Assembly: GCF_009649955.1 (NCBI RefSeq)
Contig: NZ_CP045875.1
Coordinates: forward strand, 3,046,001-3,110,000
Reading direction: 5' to 3'
Source of the DNA: Heliorestis convoluta
GTDB lineage: Bacteria > Bacillota > Desulfitobacteriia > Heliobacteriales > Heliobacteriaceae
DNA: 64,000 nucleotides
Shown here: piece after piece, positions 8,527 through 17,223 of the stretch
How the letters are laid out: every line of letters starts with the position of its first letter
How positions within the stretch are numbered: position 1 is the stretch's first letter
The notes under the pieces: model-generated
Told to the model about the DNA's origin: nothing
The model's input: only the letters and a program-made list of their open reading frames with translations
Databases searched by the model: none
Program-made: the position numbers and the translations under genes

Positions 8527-9300
8527 ATGTTTCGGATCACCTTCTTCGGTACTGGCAATGGGCTTAGTTATCCCAATCGTGAAAATACTTTCTTCTTAGT
8601 ACAGCATTTGCCAAATAACAGTGCCTATTTAGTAGACTGCGGAGGTTCCCCTTGGGTAAAACTCGTAAAAGCTGGTGTAGGACCGGAAGATCTGAAAGCC
8701 CTTCTAATTACACATGGTCATGCTGATCATACTTATGGCTTGCCGGCTTTAATCCAAAGTCTCTGGCTTGCCGGACGGAAAAGCCCTCTTTCGATTTATT
8801 GTCCAACAGGCGCAGAGAAAATAATTAAAGGACTTCTTGAGCTTTTTGATCTGCCTGCCAAACCTAACATGTATGAAATTATCATACAAGAACAGCCTTT
8901 AGAGAGAGAAACATTGGCACTACGTGATGGGGGCTTACAAATTACAACATTTCCGGCTTTACATGGCATTCCAACGATGGGGATGGTTTTTTATGATAAG
9001 AAAGATCATAAAACGGTCAATGTTGTCTATTCCGCCGATACGGTCTACAATCCTCTATTAGAGACTTTGGCCAAAGATGCGAGTTGTTTGATCCATGAAT
9101 GCAACGGTGCTGATAAAGCCATGGGGCAACATTCTTCTTTACATGATGTGGTTCGCTTGATGAAAAAAACTGTTCCAGAACAAGTTGTGCTCGTTCACTT
9201 AACAGAAGGAGAAAATTATGAACGACTTCTTCAGCAATATGGATTAAAGCAACCGGAGTTTGTGATTGCTGAAGATGGGATGAGTTTGCGTATTTCCTAA
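8527..9300 (+). CDS. Metallo-beta-lactamase fold hydrolase, ribonuclease Z-like
   Basis: Start ATG 8527 follows AAGGGG (8511-8516), giving a 257-residue protein MFRITFFGTGNG. The Zn-binding motif THGHADHTYGLP is intact, with further ligands in LHGIP, SADTVY and LVHLTEG. The pattern is that of the ElaC/arylsulfatase-like branch, but the long RNase Z exosite arm is not obvious, so the substrate is uncertain (tRNA 3' end, or a small ester). A good intrinsic terminator follows. The divergent neighbour is the stand-alone LysR DNA-binding domain, which may regulate it. Confidence 0.85.
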   Translation: MFRITFFGTGNGLSYPNRENTFFLVQHLPNNSAYLVDCGGSPWVKLVKAGVGPEDLKALLITHGHADHTYGLPALIQSLWLAGRKSPLSIYCPTGAEKIIKGLLELFDLPAKPNMYEIIIQEQPLERETLALRDGGLQITTFPALHGIPTMGMVFYDKKDHKTVNVVYSADTVYNPLLETLAKDASCLIHECNGADKAMGQHSSLHDVVRLMKKTVPEQVVLVHLTEGENYERLLQQYGLKQPEFVIAEDGMSLRIS

Positions 9301-9312
9301 TGTTACTTGAAG

Positions 9313-9348
9313 ATCGCTATAGCTTTGCTATGGCGATTTTTTATTTTT
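9313..9348 (+). terminator. Intrinsic terminator
   Basis: A 10-bp stem (ATCGCTATAG with CTATGGCGAT, one G-U pair) and a 5-base loop, followed directly by a T-rich run, 13 bases after the stop of the metallo-beta-lactamase gene. Confidence 0.85.
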
Positions 9349-9412
9349 AAATATTACAATGTGAACCATCGACAAGGATTACACATAAGTGACAATATCT
9401 TTTTACAAACCC

Positions 9413-9442
9413 TTGGAAGGTCCTTAAAGAATCTGGTATAAT
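9413..9442 (+). promoter_or_regulatory. SigmaA-type promoter of the kor operon
   Basis: TTGGAA at 9413-9418 and TATAAT at 9437-9442 are 18 bases apart, and TGG immediately before the -10 gives an extended -10. The first gene begins 50 bases downstream with AGGAGG at its ribosome binding site. Confidence 0.7.
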
Positions 9443-9491
9443 CCGGTTATTGTTATGACTTACGAAGCGATCTGCTCAGGAGGTGCAATTT

Positions 9492-9698
9492 ATGGCTCAG
9501 GTGACTTTTCGTGAAGAGCGCTGTAAAGGCTGTGCTCTTTGTACAACTTTTTGTCCCCCAAATATCGTCACTTTGGACAAAAGTCGTTTTAACAAAAAAG
9601 GCTTCCATCCCGCGATCATAACAGAGATGGAAAAATGTAAGGGCTGTGCTTTTTGTGCACGTATGTGCCCCGATCTGGTTATAGAAGTGAAAAAATAA
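9492..9698 (+). CDS. korD: 2-oxoacid:ferredoxin oxidoreductase, delta (ferredoxin-like) subunit
   Basis: A 68-residue protein with two [4Fe-4S] motifs, CKGCALCTTFCP and CKGCAFCARMCP. ATG 9492 follows CAGGAGG with 8-base spacing. It is the small electron-transfer subunit of the four-gene complex that follows and passes electrons between the thiamine-pyrophosphate subunit and external ferredoxin. First gene of the operon. Confidence 0.93.
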   Translation: MAQVTFREERCKGCALCTTFCPPNIVTLDKSRFNKKGFHPAIITEMEKCKGCAFCARMCPDLVIEVKK

Positions 9699-9715
9699 GA
9701 AGAAGGTGAAACATT

Positions 9716-10810
9716 GTGGCAGAAAAAGTTCTGATGAAAGGAAATGAAGCCATTGCAGAAGCGGCCATTCGTGCAGGGTGTCAATGCTTTTTTGGCTATC
9801 CCATTACGCCGCAAAATGAATTGATCGAATATATGGCTCGTGAGCTTCCGAAAGCTGGGGGCACTTTTTTGCAGTGTGAAAGTGAAATTGGTGCCATTAA
9901 CATGGTTTTTGGTGCATCATCAGCAGGTGTCCGTGCTATGACTTCTTCGTCAAGCCCTGGTATTAGCTTAAAGCAAGAAGGGATTTCTTACATAGCAGGC
10001 GCACAACTTCCCGCTGTGATCGTCAATATTGTTCGTTGTGGTCCTGGCTTAGGTGGTATTCTTCCATCACAAAGCGATTATTTCCAGTCTACGCGCAGCG
10101 GTGGTCATGGCGATTATCGCCTCTTAGTGTTAGCTCCTAATTCGGTGCAAGAGCTTGCTGACTTGACGGTGCTAGCTTTTGAAAAGGCTGATGAATATCG
10201 CAATCCTGTTATGATTTTAGGAGACGGTATCTTAGGGCAGATGATGGAGCCTGTGGTACTACCGGAAGTCACTTCCTCTAAAGTAGACAAGCCCTGGGCG
10301 ACAACAGGAAAAGGCGACCGGAGTCAATGCAACCTTGTGTCATCACTATTCTTGAATCCCGAAGAGTTAGAGCAGCACAATTTGTTGCTTCAGAGCAAGT
10401 ACAAAAAGATGAAAGAACAAGATACGCGTTGGGAGTCTTATCTTACAGAAGATGCAGAAATTATTATCGTTGCTTATGGCTCGGCGGCACGACTTTCGAT
10501 GGCTGCTGTCAATATGGCACGTCAACAAGGTCTTAAAGTAGGTCTTATTCGACCGATTACGCTATTTCCTTTTCCTGAACAGCCGATACGTGAAGCAGCC
10601 GAAAAAGGAACACCTTTTCTCGCTGTTGAATTAAGCACCGGTCAAATGGTAGAAGATGTACGTCTTTCCGTAGAAGGACGTAGTCCTGTTTATTTCTATG
10701 GACGCTGTGGTGGCGTCGTGCCCGATCCGAAAGAAATTCTAGAACAGCTTATCTTGCGGTTACGATCACAGGAAGGCTTGAAGAAGGGAACGAAAGGAGG
10801 TGCCGCCTGA
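9716..10810 (+). CDS. korA: 2-oxoacid:ferredoxin oxidoreductase, alpha subunit
   Basis: A 364-residue alpha subunit with the pyrimidine-binding half of the thiamine-pyrophosphate site (FFGYPITPQNELIEYMA) and the C-terminal transketolase-like domain (IIVAYGSAARLS). GTG start after AAGAAGG. The gene order korDABC and subunit lengths match 2-oxoglutarate synthase, which interconverts succinyl-CoA plus CO2 and 2-oxoglutarate with ferredoxin. A branched-chain 2-oxoacid (Vor) specificity cannot be excluded by reading. Its stop TGA shares one base with the ATG of the next gene. Confidence 0.9.
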   Translation: MAEKVLMKGNEAIAEAAIRAGCQCFFGYPITPQNELIEYMARELPKAGGTFLQCESEIGAINMVFGASSAGVRAMTSSSSPGISLKQEGISYIAGAQLPAVIVNIVRCGPGLGGILPSQSDYFQSTRSGGHGDYRLLVLAPNSVQELADLTVLAFEKADEYRNPVMILGDGILGQMMEPVVLPEVTSSKVDKPWATTGKGDRSQCNLVSSLFLNPEELEQHNLLLQSKYKKMKEQDTRWESYLTEDAEIIIVAYGSAARLSMAAVNMARQQGLKVGLIRPITLFPFPEQPIREAAEKGTPFLAVELSTGQMVEDVRLSVEGRSPVYFYGRCGGVVPDPKEILEQLILRLRSQEGLKKGTKGGAA

Positions 10811-11559
10811 TGGCTATGAAAGTATATAGCAGGCCACAGAGCATTGTGGACATGCCTTTTCATTATTGCCCTGGTTGTCACCACGGTCTTATCCACGGTC
10901 TTGTTGCGGAAGCCATCGATGAATTAGAAATTGCGAAGAAAACAGTAGGCGTAGGGCCTGTTGGTTGTGGCGTTTTTGTTTACGATTATATTGATACTGA
11001 CATGATTCAAGCATCTCACGGAAGAGCGCCTGCTGTTGCAACGGGTGTTAAAAGAGCCTTGCCAGAAAGTATTGTTTTTACTTACCAGGGAGACGGTGAT
11101 TTAGCTGCCATTGGTACTTCTGAAATTATTCATGCAGCAGCTCGTGGTGAAAACATAACAGTAATCTTTGTAAACAATGCAATCTTTGGTATGACCGGCG
11201 GACAGACGGCACCGACTACTTTGGTGGGTCAGACGACCACAACAGCGCCGCAAGGACGTCTAGAGGAAGTAGAAGGAGCTCCTATTCAAGTCTGTGAAAT
11301 GTTGAATACCTTGCAAAAGCCTGCCATGATTAGCCGCGTCTCTGTGCATAATCCTGCCAATATCATGAAAGCAAAAAAAAGAATCAAAAGCGCTTTCCAG
11401 TATCAGTTAGAAGGCCGAGGCTTTACCTTTGTCGAAGTCTTGTCTTCTTGCCCTACCAACTGGCGTATGAGTCCTCTAGACGCGCTTCGCTTCATTGATA
11501 AAAAAATGAGTGCTTACTACCCCATTCAAGATTTCCGCATGCCAGAAGGAGGACGATAA
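10810..11559 (+). CDS. korB: 2-oxoacid:ferredoxin oxidoreductase, beta subunit
   Basis: A 249-residue beta subunit carrying the thiamine-pyrophosphate/Mg motif GDGDLAAIG followed by NN in FVNNAIFGMTGGQ, and the N-terminal CPGCHHG. It carries out decarboxylation or carboxylation of the 2-oxoacid with the alpha subunit. ATG overlaps the korA stop and is preceded by AAAGGAGG inside korA, so translation is coupled. Confidence 0.93.
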   Translation: MAMKVYSRPQSIVDMPFHYCPGCHHGLIHGLVAEAIDELEIAKKTVGVGPVGCGVFVYDYIDTDMIQASHGRAPAVATGVKRALPESIVFTYQGDGDLAAIGTSEIIHAAARGENITVIFVNNAIFGMTGGQTAPTTLVGQTTTTAPQGRLEEVEGAPIQVCEMLNTLQKPAMISRVSVHNPANIMKAKKRIKSAFQYQLEGRGFTFVEVLSSCPTNWRMSPLDALRFIDKKMSAYYPIQDFRMPEGGR

Positions 11560-11561
11560 GG

Positions 11562-12116
11562 ATGGAACACCGCATCATTCTGGCCGGCTTTGGCGGGCAA
11601 GGTGTTATGCTAACAGGCCAACTGATGACATATGCCGGTATGATTGAAGGAAAAGAAGTATCCTGGATCCCTTCTTATGGACCTGAAATGCGTGGTGGTA
11701 CAGCCAACTGTAGCATTACCATATCCGATCAAGCCATTGCTTCGCCAATTGTTTATGAGCCAACGATTGCTATTGTGCTCAACCAGCCGTCGTTAGATAA
11801 ATTTGCGCCGATGGTTGTACCAGGTGGCTTGCTTATGATTAACAGTTCGCTAATTACGGGAAAAAGTGAACGCACTGATATTACACAGATTACGCTACCT
11901 GCCAATGACTTAGCCAATGAATTGGGAGATACCCGAGTGGCCAATATGATCATCTTAGGTGCTCTCATTGGCCTTAAAGGTGTCGTATCCATGGAAGCTA
12001 TCGTAGAGTCTTTGAAAAAAGTGCTGCCACCGCATCGTCACGCCTTGATCCCTCTTAACCAAGGGGCTTTAGAAAAAGGGATGGCGCAAGTGGCTTTTGA
12101 GCAGAAGTTCGCATAA
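11562..12116 (+). CDS. korC: 2-oxoacid:ferredoxin oxidoreductase, gamma subunit
   Basis: A 184-residue gamma subunit with the coenzyme A-side signature AGFGGQGVMLTGQLM and the following SYGPEMRGGTANC. It starts two bases after korB, completing the korDABC operon. With sucCD and the methylmalonyl-CoA genes elsewhere in the window it links succinyl-CoA to 2-oxoglutarate and glutamate synthesis. Confidence 0.93.
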   Translation: MEHRIILAGFGGQGVMLTGQLMTYAGMIEGKEVSWIPSYGPEMRGGTANCSITISDQAIASPIVYEPTIAIVLNQPSLDKFAPMVVPGGLLMINSSLITGKSERTDITQITLPANDLANELGDTRVANMIILGALIGLKGVVSMEAIVESLKKVLPPHRHALIPLNQGALEKGMAQVAFEQKFA

Positions 12117-12133
12117 CGAAGGCACAAAAGGTG

Positions 12134-12181
12134 CACAGGGGGGACAGTTCGGACGACAAAGCAGAACCGTCCCCCCTTGTG
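12134..12181. repeat. G/C-run inverted repeat between convergent genes
   Basis: Arms CACAGGGGGGACAGTTC (12134-12150) and GAACCGTCCCCCCTTGTG (12164-12181) pair with one bulge and one mismatch around a 13-base loop. It sits between convergent korC and the MFS gene. There is no T run; similar GGGGGGAC/GTCCCC hairpins occur as dispersed intergenic elements in some Firmicutes, which is from memory. It may serve as a bidirectional termination hairpin. Confidence 0.6.
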
Positions 12182-12193
12182 TTCTGTGCTCGA

Positions 12194-13501
12194 TTATTCT
12201 TTCGGGCGCCGAGCCGGTTCGGGGTGTCCCAAAAAGGTGGGTACACCAGTGCTTTCTTGATTTCGAGGATCAGGCAAGCGGAAGGCGAAGAAGAGGGCGA
12301 TGGCCTGAATTATAGCGATGGTAATGAACAACCAGGGCATGGGAATGATTTTCAGGAAGGCACCGGCTACCAGAGGCAAAAGTGCAACGGGAGAAGCAAA
12401 AAGGTTAGAGATACTTACATAGATAGGTCGCTTTTCTTCTGATGTTGTCTCCATGAGGTAGTTCACAAAGCCGAGCCAGCCGCCGAGTACCATACCAAGG
12501 CTCAAAAAGCCAGCCAATGTTACAACGATCGAGATCAAGCCTGTAACTTGCCCCGATAGGAGGATCCAGAGCGGGACTGAGATATTTACAGCGAGGGTGG
12601 TCATGATCGTTTTTTTATTGCCTGCTTTGTCACTCAAATAGCCCCAGAGCAAACCACCAAGCACTTGACCGATAATCTGGAACATAACGATAAAACCGAT
12701 GAGCCAGGCAGGCAAAGACCCTGTTTGTTGTACGTAAAGAATATAAAAAGGAAAACCAATGATGTTAAAACCCATAAGCACTTGTACAAGCAACATTTTG
12801 CGAAAGGTAGGATGATCACCGAGATACTTGGGCACATGGCTTACGACATAGCGAGCTGACACTTTTCTTTTGTCGGCGTCTTTTTTGGCTGGATCTTGGG
12901 TCATACGAATGGCAAAAATAGAAGCCCAGAGTAAAAACAAAGCGAGAAAGAAAAGCAAAGCAAAATTGTTGGGAAAAACCCACTCCGGTGAAACAAGAAC
13001 TCTTTGCACGACAAAGGCACCGACTAAAGCGCCAAGGCCACCCAATGCTTGCATCATACCCAACAACTTACCACGGTGTGATTTATCGATGGTTCGACTG
13101 AAGATATCCATCCAGGAGACTTGCCCCATGCCTTCGCCAAAAGCAAAGATGGTAAAGCTTATAAAGAATACTGTCACAATTATAGTAGGAGAAAATCCAA
13201 ACCAAATGGACAAAACAGGTAAGATTAAAATTGTACGTGTAAAAAGGTGCAAGCGAGATTGAAAAATGTTCAAATTCTGAGCGCCTGTAACCCAACCGGC
13301 AATTAAGATCTGAGGCAGGAAAAAGCCAATGGAACGAATCCCTGCTGCTAGACCTACCAGAAAAGGTGATTCTGTTAGACCGTTCAAAAAGAGAGGGATT
13401 AATACATTGGCGTCAATAAAAGCGAGAGCAGAAAAGTACAAGGCACCATTGGCCATAAGAAAGATAAAATTTCTTTTGTCTAATTGATCACGCCATTGCA
13501 A
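12194..13501 (-). CDS. MFS transporter, 12 membrane segments
   Basis: A 435-residue, strongly hydrophobic protein with about 12 predicted membrane helices and a short cytoplasmic loop in the middle (TQDPAKKDADKRK). TTG start at 13501 with AGGAGG seven bases upstream; the nearby ATG is out of frame. It belongs to the major facilitator superfamily; nothing in the sequence or neighbours tells the substrate. Monocistronic on the minus strand, convergent with korC. Confidence 0.85.
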   Translation of the reverse strand: MQWRDQLDKRNFIFLMANGALYFSALAFIDANVLIPLFLNGLTESPFLVGLAAGIRSIGFFLPQILIAGWVTGAQNLNIFQSRLHLFTRTILILPVLSIWFGFSPTIIVTVFFISFTIFAFGEGMGQVSWMDIFSRTIDKSHRGKLLGMMQALGGLGALVGAFVVQRVLVSPEWVFPNNFALLFFLALFLLWASIFAIRMTQDPAKKDADKRKVSARYVVSHVPKYLGDHPTFRKMLLVQVLMGFNIIGFPFYILYVQQTGSLPAWLIGFIVMFQIIGQVLGGLLWGYLSDKAGNKKTIMTTLAVNISVPLWILLSGQVTGLISIVVTLAGFLSLGMVLGGWLGFVNYLMETTSEEKRPIYVSISNLFASPVALLPLVAGAFLKIIPMPWLFITIAIIQAIALFFAFRLPDPRNQESTGVPTFLGHPEPARRPKE

Positions 13502-13673
13502 TGCCGATCCTCCTTAAAAATTTCCTGTCACCTGTAGAAAGCCTTTATATGCCACCTGCCTTTTTTCTTGGTAGTTGCGGGATGGCCCGTTCCTATATGG
13601 TTAAGTTTCCCGAGATCTCTGCGCCCATTCTGGGGAAAAACAGGTTGCCCTGCTTGTTGCATGACCATCAAAT

Positions 13674-13704
13674 GAAAAAATCCCCACCTGTTACGGCTGG
13701 GGAT
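13674..13704 (-). terminator. Intrinsic terminator for the small minus-strand genes
   Basis: On the minus strand ATCCCCA pairs with TGGGGAT around a short loop and is followed by TTTTTT. It lies 23 bases after the stop of the 64-residue gene. Confidence 0.8.
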
Positions 13705-13726
13705 TCTCTCTGCTTCTATAAAAAAG

Positions 13727-13921
13727 TTATTCAGAAAAAGACTTTTTGAAAGTATCTACTTTTTTGGGAATTTTATTGACTTGTATATTTCGCATTGATT
13801 GTTCTAGTTTGTGGATGAGAGACTCTATGGAGTCTTTTTTTTCTTTCCCTTGAAATATCTTGCCACGTTCTTTTTTTAGAATTGATAGCAATAGTTCTTT
13901 TTCTTTCTCTGTCAAAAGCAA
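13727..13921 (-). CDS. Small hypothetical protein, 64 residues
   Basis: Begins at TTG 13921 with AGGAG nine bases upstream. Highly charged, Lys/Glu-rich and helical (LLTEKEKELLLSILKKE). No recognised domain. It is followed by a good terminator and preceded by another small charged protein, with which it may form one transcript. I do not recognise its function. Confidence 0.65.
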   Translation of the reverse strand: MLLTEKEKELLLSILKKERGKIFQGKEKKDSIESLIHKLEQSMRNIQVNKIPKKVDTFKKSFSE

Positions 13922-13977
13922 AAGCGTTCACTCCTAAAGAAGTTCAGAGAATGTTGGTTTTGCTTTCTCTCAATTCG

Positions 13978-14250
13978 TTAATGTATAATTCGGTCTTTTT
14001 CTTGCTGAGAAAGGTCGTGATTATCAGAAAAAGCTTCGGCTTCTTCGTTTAATAGAGCAATCTCATCTTGTAACTTATCAACCCATTCTTGGATTTTACG
14101 GGCTTCTTCTTCGTTGAGGTTTCTTGTTGAGGCATAGACAGCAAGGGCGCGCATTTCTTTGAGCTTTTCCTCAATTTGTCCAAGCAATTCTAGCCGATAC
14201 TTGATTAATTCTAGCTGATCCCGTAAAATTTTTTCTTTTTCATCAGGCAT
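13978..14250 (-). CDS. Small coiled-coil hypothetical protein, 90 residues
   Basis: ATG 14250 is preferred over ATG 14259 because AAAAGG is then nine bases upstream. The first 65 residues form an amphipathic helix (LELIKYRLELLGQIEEKLKE), followed by LNEEEARKIQEWVDKLQDE, so a coiled coil is likely. No signal peptide or membrane segment. Function unknown; the gene is 56 bases before the 64-residue gene. Confidence 0.65.
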   Translation of the reverse strand: MPDEKEKILRDQLELIKYRLELLGQIEEKLKEMRALAVYASTRNLNEEEARKIQEWVDKLQDEIALLNEEAEAFSDNHDLSQQEKDRIIH

Positions 14251-14561
14251 GTCAATCATCCTTTTCTACTGTTCCGGAGAAAAAGCCTCTCAAGAAAAAT
14301 GTATGTACGATCTACCTATTCTGGTTCACTTCTTTTTTTCTTATGGAGACTGTCATGCGGGTATTTAGAGAGGGTTTGATGGTTGGACGTTGAGGTCTTC
14401 CACTACCGCATACGTATACAGAAGCATTCTCTTTTAGTAATGGCAATAATAGGATGAACCAAGACTCCAACCATTCTTGGTTCTATGCAATTATACTGGT
14501 TTATCAATAGCCTGTCGACAGACCTCAATTGTACAGGAAGCAAAAGCGCCTTACGGCCCTT
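14251..14561. other. Intergenic region, no gene seen
   Basis: About 310 bases between two minus-strand genes. The only structure seen is a short inverted repeat, GAACCAAG with CTTGGTTC (12-base loop, about 14456-14483), without a T run. No convincing promoter or small gene. Confidence 0.5.
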
Positions 14562-15377
14562 CTACTGTTTCTCCAGGACAGTCCACTTTGCTACATCAGG
14601 CTCATGAAGCCATTGCCAATCTCCCTCTTCTCCGTGATAGCGCAGTGCCACTTCAAAGTGCACCATAGCAATACCACAATCCAGTCTTTTCGATATGCCA
14701 TAACTGCCCTGTGGACCATCTGTGGCAATGATGAAGCTCTTTTCTTCTCTTCGAATTCTCCAAGGCTGACGGTTGACTGCAGAGGGAGCCCACTGTACTG
14801 CTTTGAGAGCTTCCTGCACTGTTTGAGGCCAGGTGGTATGATCTTGACCTGCTGTAAGCTGAACAAGGCTTTTTCTTTTTTTTGAACTTACAAGAAAAGA
14901 CATAGTTTTTTCTTCGAAGTTAAGACCTTTGTCTGTATAGCCAAGGGGTGTGACTGCATAAACTTTTTCTCTTTCTTGCAAGTCAATTTGACTTCTAACC
15001 ATGTAAGGACAGAAAAAACCTGCAACCCAACAAGTGGAAAGGCCTGCTGCTGTCGCCTCTAAGATAAGGGCTTCTCCAAGGTAGCCAATCTTTCCTTCTA
15101 CTTCTTCGAGATCGCTTTTACCAATAAAGGCCATATAAGCAGGTGCATCTTTTACCTTGCCATAAGAACCGGCAAGACCTGTAAAGATATCATCAGGTGG
15201 CTCGTTGACTAGGACAGCTCTAAGTCCATGAAAGGGACGGAAGGATTGACAGAGGCTTTGGAGAACAGATATATCATGAGATTTTAATGGTTCTCCGTTA
15301 AACTTTCGTCTCGAAGTACGCACTTGAATCGCTTTGTAACAGCGCTGTATTTGACTTTCGGTAAAGACCAGGGGCAT
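14562..15377 (-). CDS. Nitroreductase-family protein (TM1586 type)
   Basis: The open frame extends to 15614, but ATG 15377 with GGAGGG eight bases upstream gives MPLVFTESQIQRCYKAI and a 271-residue protein; the upstream part would be a spurious hydrophobic extension. Residues 18-24 (RTSRRKF) match the flavin-phosphate-binding start of nitroreductases, and WAPSAVNRQPW near residue 200 is the second flavin-contact motif. The layout is that of the double-half TM1586-like nitroreductases. It probably binds FMN and reduces an unknown substrate. Divergent from the protease gene. Confidence 0.8.
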   Translation of the reverse strand: MPLVFTESQIQRCYKAIQVRTSRRKFNGEPLKSHDISVLQSLCQSFRPFHGLRAVLVNEPPDDIFTGLAGSYGKVKDAPAYMAFIGKSDLEEVEGKIGYLGEALILEATAAGLSTCWVAGFFCPYMVRSQIDLQEREKVYAVTPLGYTDKGLNFEEKTMSFLVSSKKRKSLVQLTAGQDHTTWPQTVQEALKAVQWAPSAVNRQPWRIRREEKSFIIATDGPQGSYGISKRLDCGIAMVHFEVALRYHGEEGDWQWLHEPDVAKWTVLEKQ

Positions 15378-15452
15378 GGTAGATTCCCTCCTGTTCATTT
15401 TGTCTGTAGAAAAAAAGCGGCCATGCGATAGCACTACAATAGGGGAGGACTT

Positions 15453-16337
15453 ATGGAAGAAAAAAAGCAAGACAGTGAAAAGAAAGAACGTCGTCTGGCT
15501 GTTCGTAGAGAAAATAATTCCGACCAATCTTACTGGAAAGTGCCGATTACACCAGAGATGGAACGCCAACTGGAAATCGATCTTTTTCAAGAACTGAATG
15601 AGCGCTATGAACATGACGATGAAGCGGAAGAGCTGGGAAAAAGAAAAAAACAGTCAGCCATGATGGTTCGCGTGATTGGATGGACTACAGGACTTATCTT
15701 TTTATTTCTTGTTCTTTTAGGAAGCACTTATGGATTGCGTCTTCCGCCTTTAGATTTCTTAACTCGCTCGCAGGAACTTGCACAAAACCCAGAAATGAAA
15801 GCGCTACAGGAGGCTGTCGTTCATGTAGAATCATTAGGGCGAAGAGGGACAGGCTTTAATATTGATGCGTCAGGACTGATTGTGACCAATCATCACGTGA
15901 TAGCAGATGCTCGAGTTATTTATGTTAGTTTTTCACGAGGTGGCGCAGTCTATCGCGTGCAAGAACACAAATCATTTCCTGAAATTGATCTGGCCTTACT
16001 AAAAATTGATGGAGATCAATTGCCGGCTTTGCCTGTAGATTTACGCTCACAGATTCATGCGGGCGAGTCCTTGTTAATTATTGGCAACCCTCTTGGCTTT
16101 TCAAAAGTCATAAAAGAAGGCGAGTACCTGGGGTCCACGAAACTTCGCAACTGGGATGAGCCTGTATGGATGATTGAAAGTACAATTTACCAAGGTTCAA
16201 GCGGAAGCCCTGTTTTTAATGAAGCTGGTAATGTGGTTGCTGTTATCTTTGCAACGTTGAGACAAGAGGAAGATAGCGAATCAATCGTTGGTCTAGCCGT
16301 ACCTATTCATTATTTACATCGCGACCTTCCTTTCTAG
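15453..16337 (+). CDS. Membrane-anchored trypsin-like serine protease (HtrA-like, no PDZ)
   Basis: A 294-residue protein. Residues about 1-65 are charged and cytoplasmic, then one membrane helix (VIGWTTGLIFLFLVLLGSTY). The protease domain faces out, with His in VTNHHVIADA, Asp in FPEIDLALLKID and Ser in YQGSSGSPVF, so the triad is complete. Unlike HtrA/DegP there is no PDZ domain after it. Start ATG 15453 after AGGGGAGG. Likely envelope or sporulation protein quality control; the spore gene sspH follows. Confidence 0.87.
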   Translation: MEEKKQDSEKKERRLAVRRENNSDQSYWKVPITPEMERQLEIDLFQELNERYEHDDEAEELGKRKKQSAMMVRVIGWTTGLIFLFLVLLGSTYGLRLPPLDFLTRSQELAQNPEMKALQEAVVHVESLGRRGTGFNIDASGLIVTNHHVIADARVIYVSFSRGGAVYRVQEHKSFPEIDLALLKIDGDQLPALPVDLRSQIHAGESLLIIGNPLGFSKVIKEGEYLGSTKLRNWDEPVWMIESTIYQGSSGSPVFNEAGNVVAVIFATLRQEEDSESIVGLAVPIHYLHRDLPF

Positions 16338-16354
16338 TATACATTTTTATCCAT

Positions 16355-16383
16355 GCATTGTTTTAATAACTTTCTCCATGCTA
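16355..16383 (+). promoter_or_regulatory. Candidate forespore SigmaG-type promoter of sspH
   Basis: GCATTG at 16355-16360 and CATGCTA at 16377-16383 are 16 bases apart, close to the Bacillus SigmaG pattern (GYATR, about 17-18, CATnnTA). It lies 33 bases before the start of a forespore protein gene, which is where such a promoter is expected. Based on reading only. Confidence 0.55.
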
Positions 16384-16415
16384 CGAGTAGAAGCTTATAA
16401 ATGGAGGTGCTAAGA

Positions 16416-16595
16416 ATGGAAGCTAGAAGAGCCGAAGAAATTCTTCAGTCGCCTGATACGATTGAAGTGCAGTACCAACAAAGCTCTGTCTGGATTGAAG
16501 AAGTAGACCGCGGAAAAGATACAGCGCAGGTGAAGCTGCTAGTAGATGGTAAGCGAATCGAAGTACCTGTTGCTGCACTGGAGGAAAAGTCCTAA
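16416..16595 (+). CDS. sspH: H-type small acid-soluble spore protein
   Basis: Starting at ATG 16416 (GGAGGT seven bases upstream) the protein has 59 residues, the usual SspH length. MEARRAEEILQSPDTIEVQY followed by VWIEEVDR and VPVAALEE is the SspH pattern. Minor SASPs of this type are made in the forespore. This is direct evidence that the organism forms endospores. A strong terminator follows. Confidence 0.92.
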   Translation: MEARRAEEILQSPDTIEVQYQQSSVWIEEVDRGKDTAQVKLLVDGKRIEVPVAALEEKS

Positions 16596-16616
16596 TTAGG
16601 TCTCAAATACAGTAGA

Positions 16617-16663
16617 AACCCTGGTCCCGCTGTAGAAAAACAGCGCTGGACCAGGGTTTTTTC
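16617..16663. terminator. Bidirectional intrinsic terminator
   Basis: Arms starting CCCTGGTCC and ending GGACCAGGG, with an inner CGCTG/CAGCG stem, followed by TTTTTT on the plus strand and preceded by a weaker A-rich run. It separates sspH from the convergent TlpA-like gene. Confidence 0.88.
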
Positions 16664-16668
16664 TTACC

Positions 16669-17202
16669 TTACCGCAAGGGTGCTACAAGGGAATCTAATT
16701 CACTTTTGCTTGCAATGGCACCCATTTTTACATTTTGTATAATCCCTTTTTTGTCGATGATATAGGTTGTAGGTAGTCCACCAACTCGGTAAGCCATGGT
16801 AACTTCGCCTGTTTCATCAAAGACGGTAGGAAAGGTTATATTGGCAATATCTAAGAATTTTTTCACATCGTTGATATCATCTTGAAAGGCAAGATTTACA
16901 CCTAAGACAACGACATTTTCCTGGTTTTCTGCGTAAAACTGGTTCACATGAGGCTTTTCGGTTAAGCAGTAGGGACATGTGGTTGCCCAGAAATTAAGCA
17001 CAACAGGTTTGCCTTGTAGTTCAGATAAGGTGATATCCTGTCCTTCTAATGTTTTCAGTGTAAAATCAGGTGCCTGGTGACCTCTCATGCCGAAAGAAGT
17101 GGTCGGTGTCCCTTGATCGCTACTGTCAGCGCCACAGCCGCCCAAAATTAAAGCAAGGGTGAGCAATAGAAGGGGAAGTAGGGATAGACGAAATTTTTTC
17201 AT
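16669..17202 (-). CDS. TlpA/ResA-like thiol-disulfide oxidoreductase, lipoprotein
   Basis: A 177-residue protein from ATG 17202, eight bases after AGGAGGAG. An N-terminal signal ends in the lipobox LGGC, so it is an outward-facing lipoprotein. The thioredoxin fold follows: FWATTCPYCLTEKP contains the redox CPYC pair, and GGLPTTYIID holds the cis-Pro. ResA/TlpA proteins reduce cytochrome c apoprotein cysteines or act as peroxidase-like thiol reductases; the window also encodes multiheme NrfHA. The upstream palindrome suggests control by a CsoR/CstR-type repressor. Confidence 0.9.
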   Translation of the reverse strand: MKKFRLSLLPLLLLTLALILGGCGADSSDQGTPTTSFGMRGHQAPDFTLKTLEGQDITLSELQGKPVVLNFWATTCPYCLTEKPHVNQFYAENQENVVVLGVNLAFQDDINDVKKFLDIANITFPTVFDETGEVTMAYRVGGLPTTYIIDKKGIIQNVKMGAIASKSELDSLVAPLR

Positions 17203-17223
17203 AAACAAGACTCCTCCTAGATG

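Noticed and set aside
12097-12442. Plus-strand frames of 72 and 103 residues between korC and the MFS gene
   Set aside because: They overlap the inverted repeat and the antisense of the MFS C-terminus, and lack ribosome binding sites.
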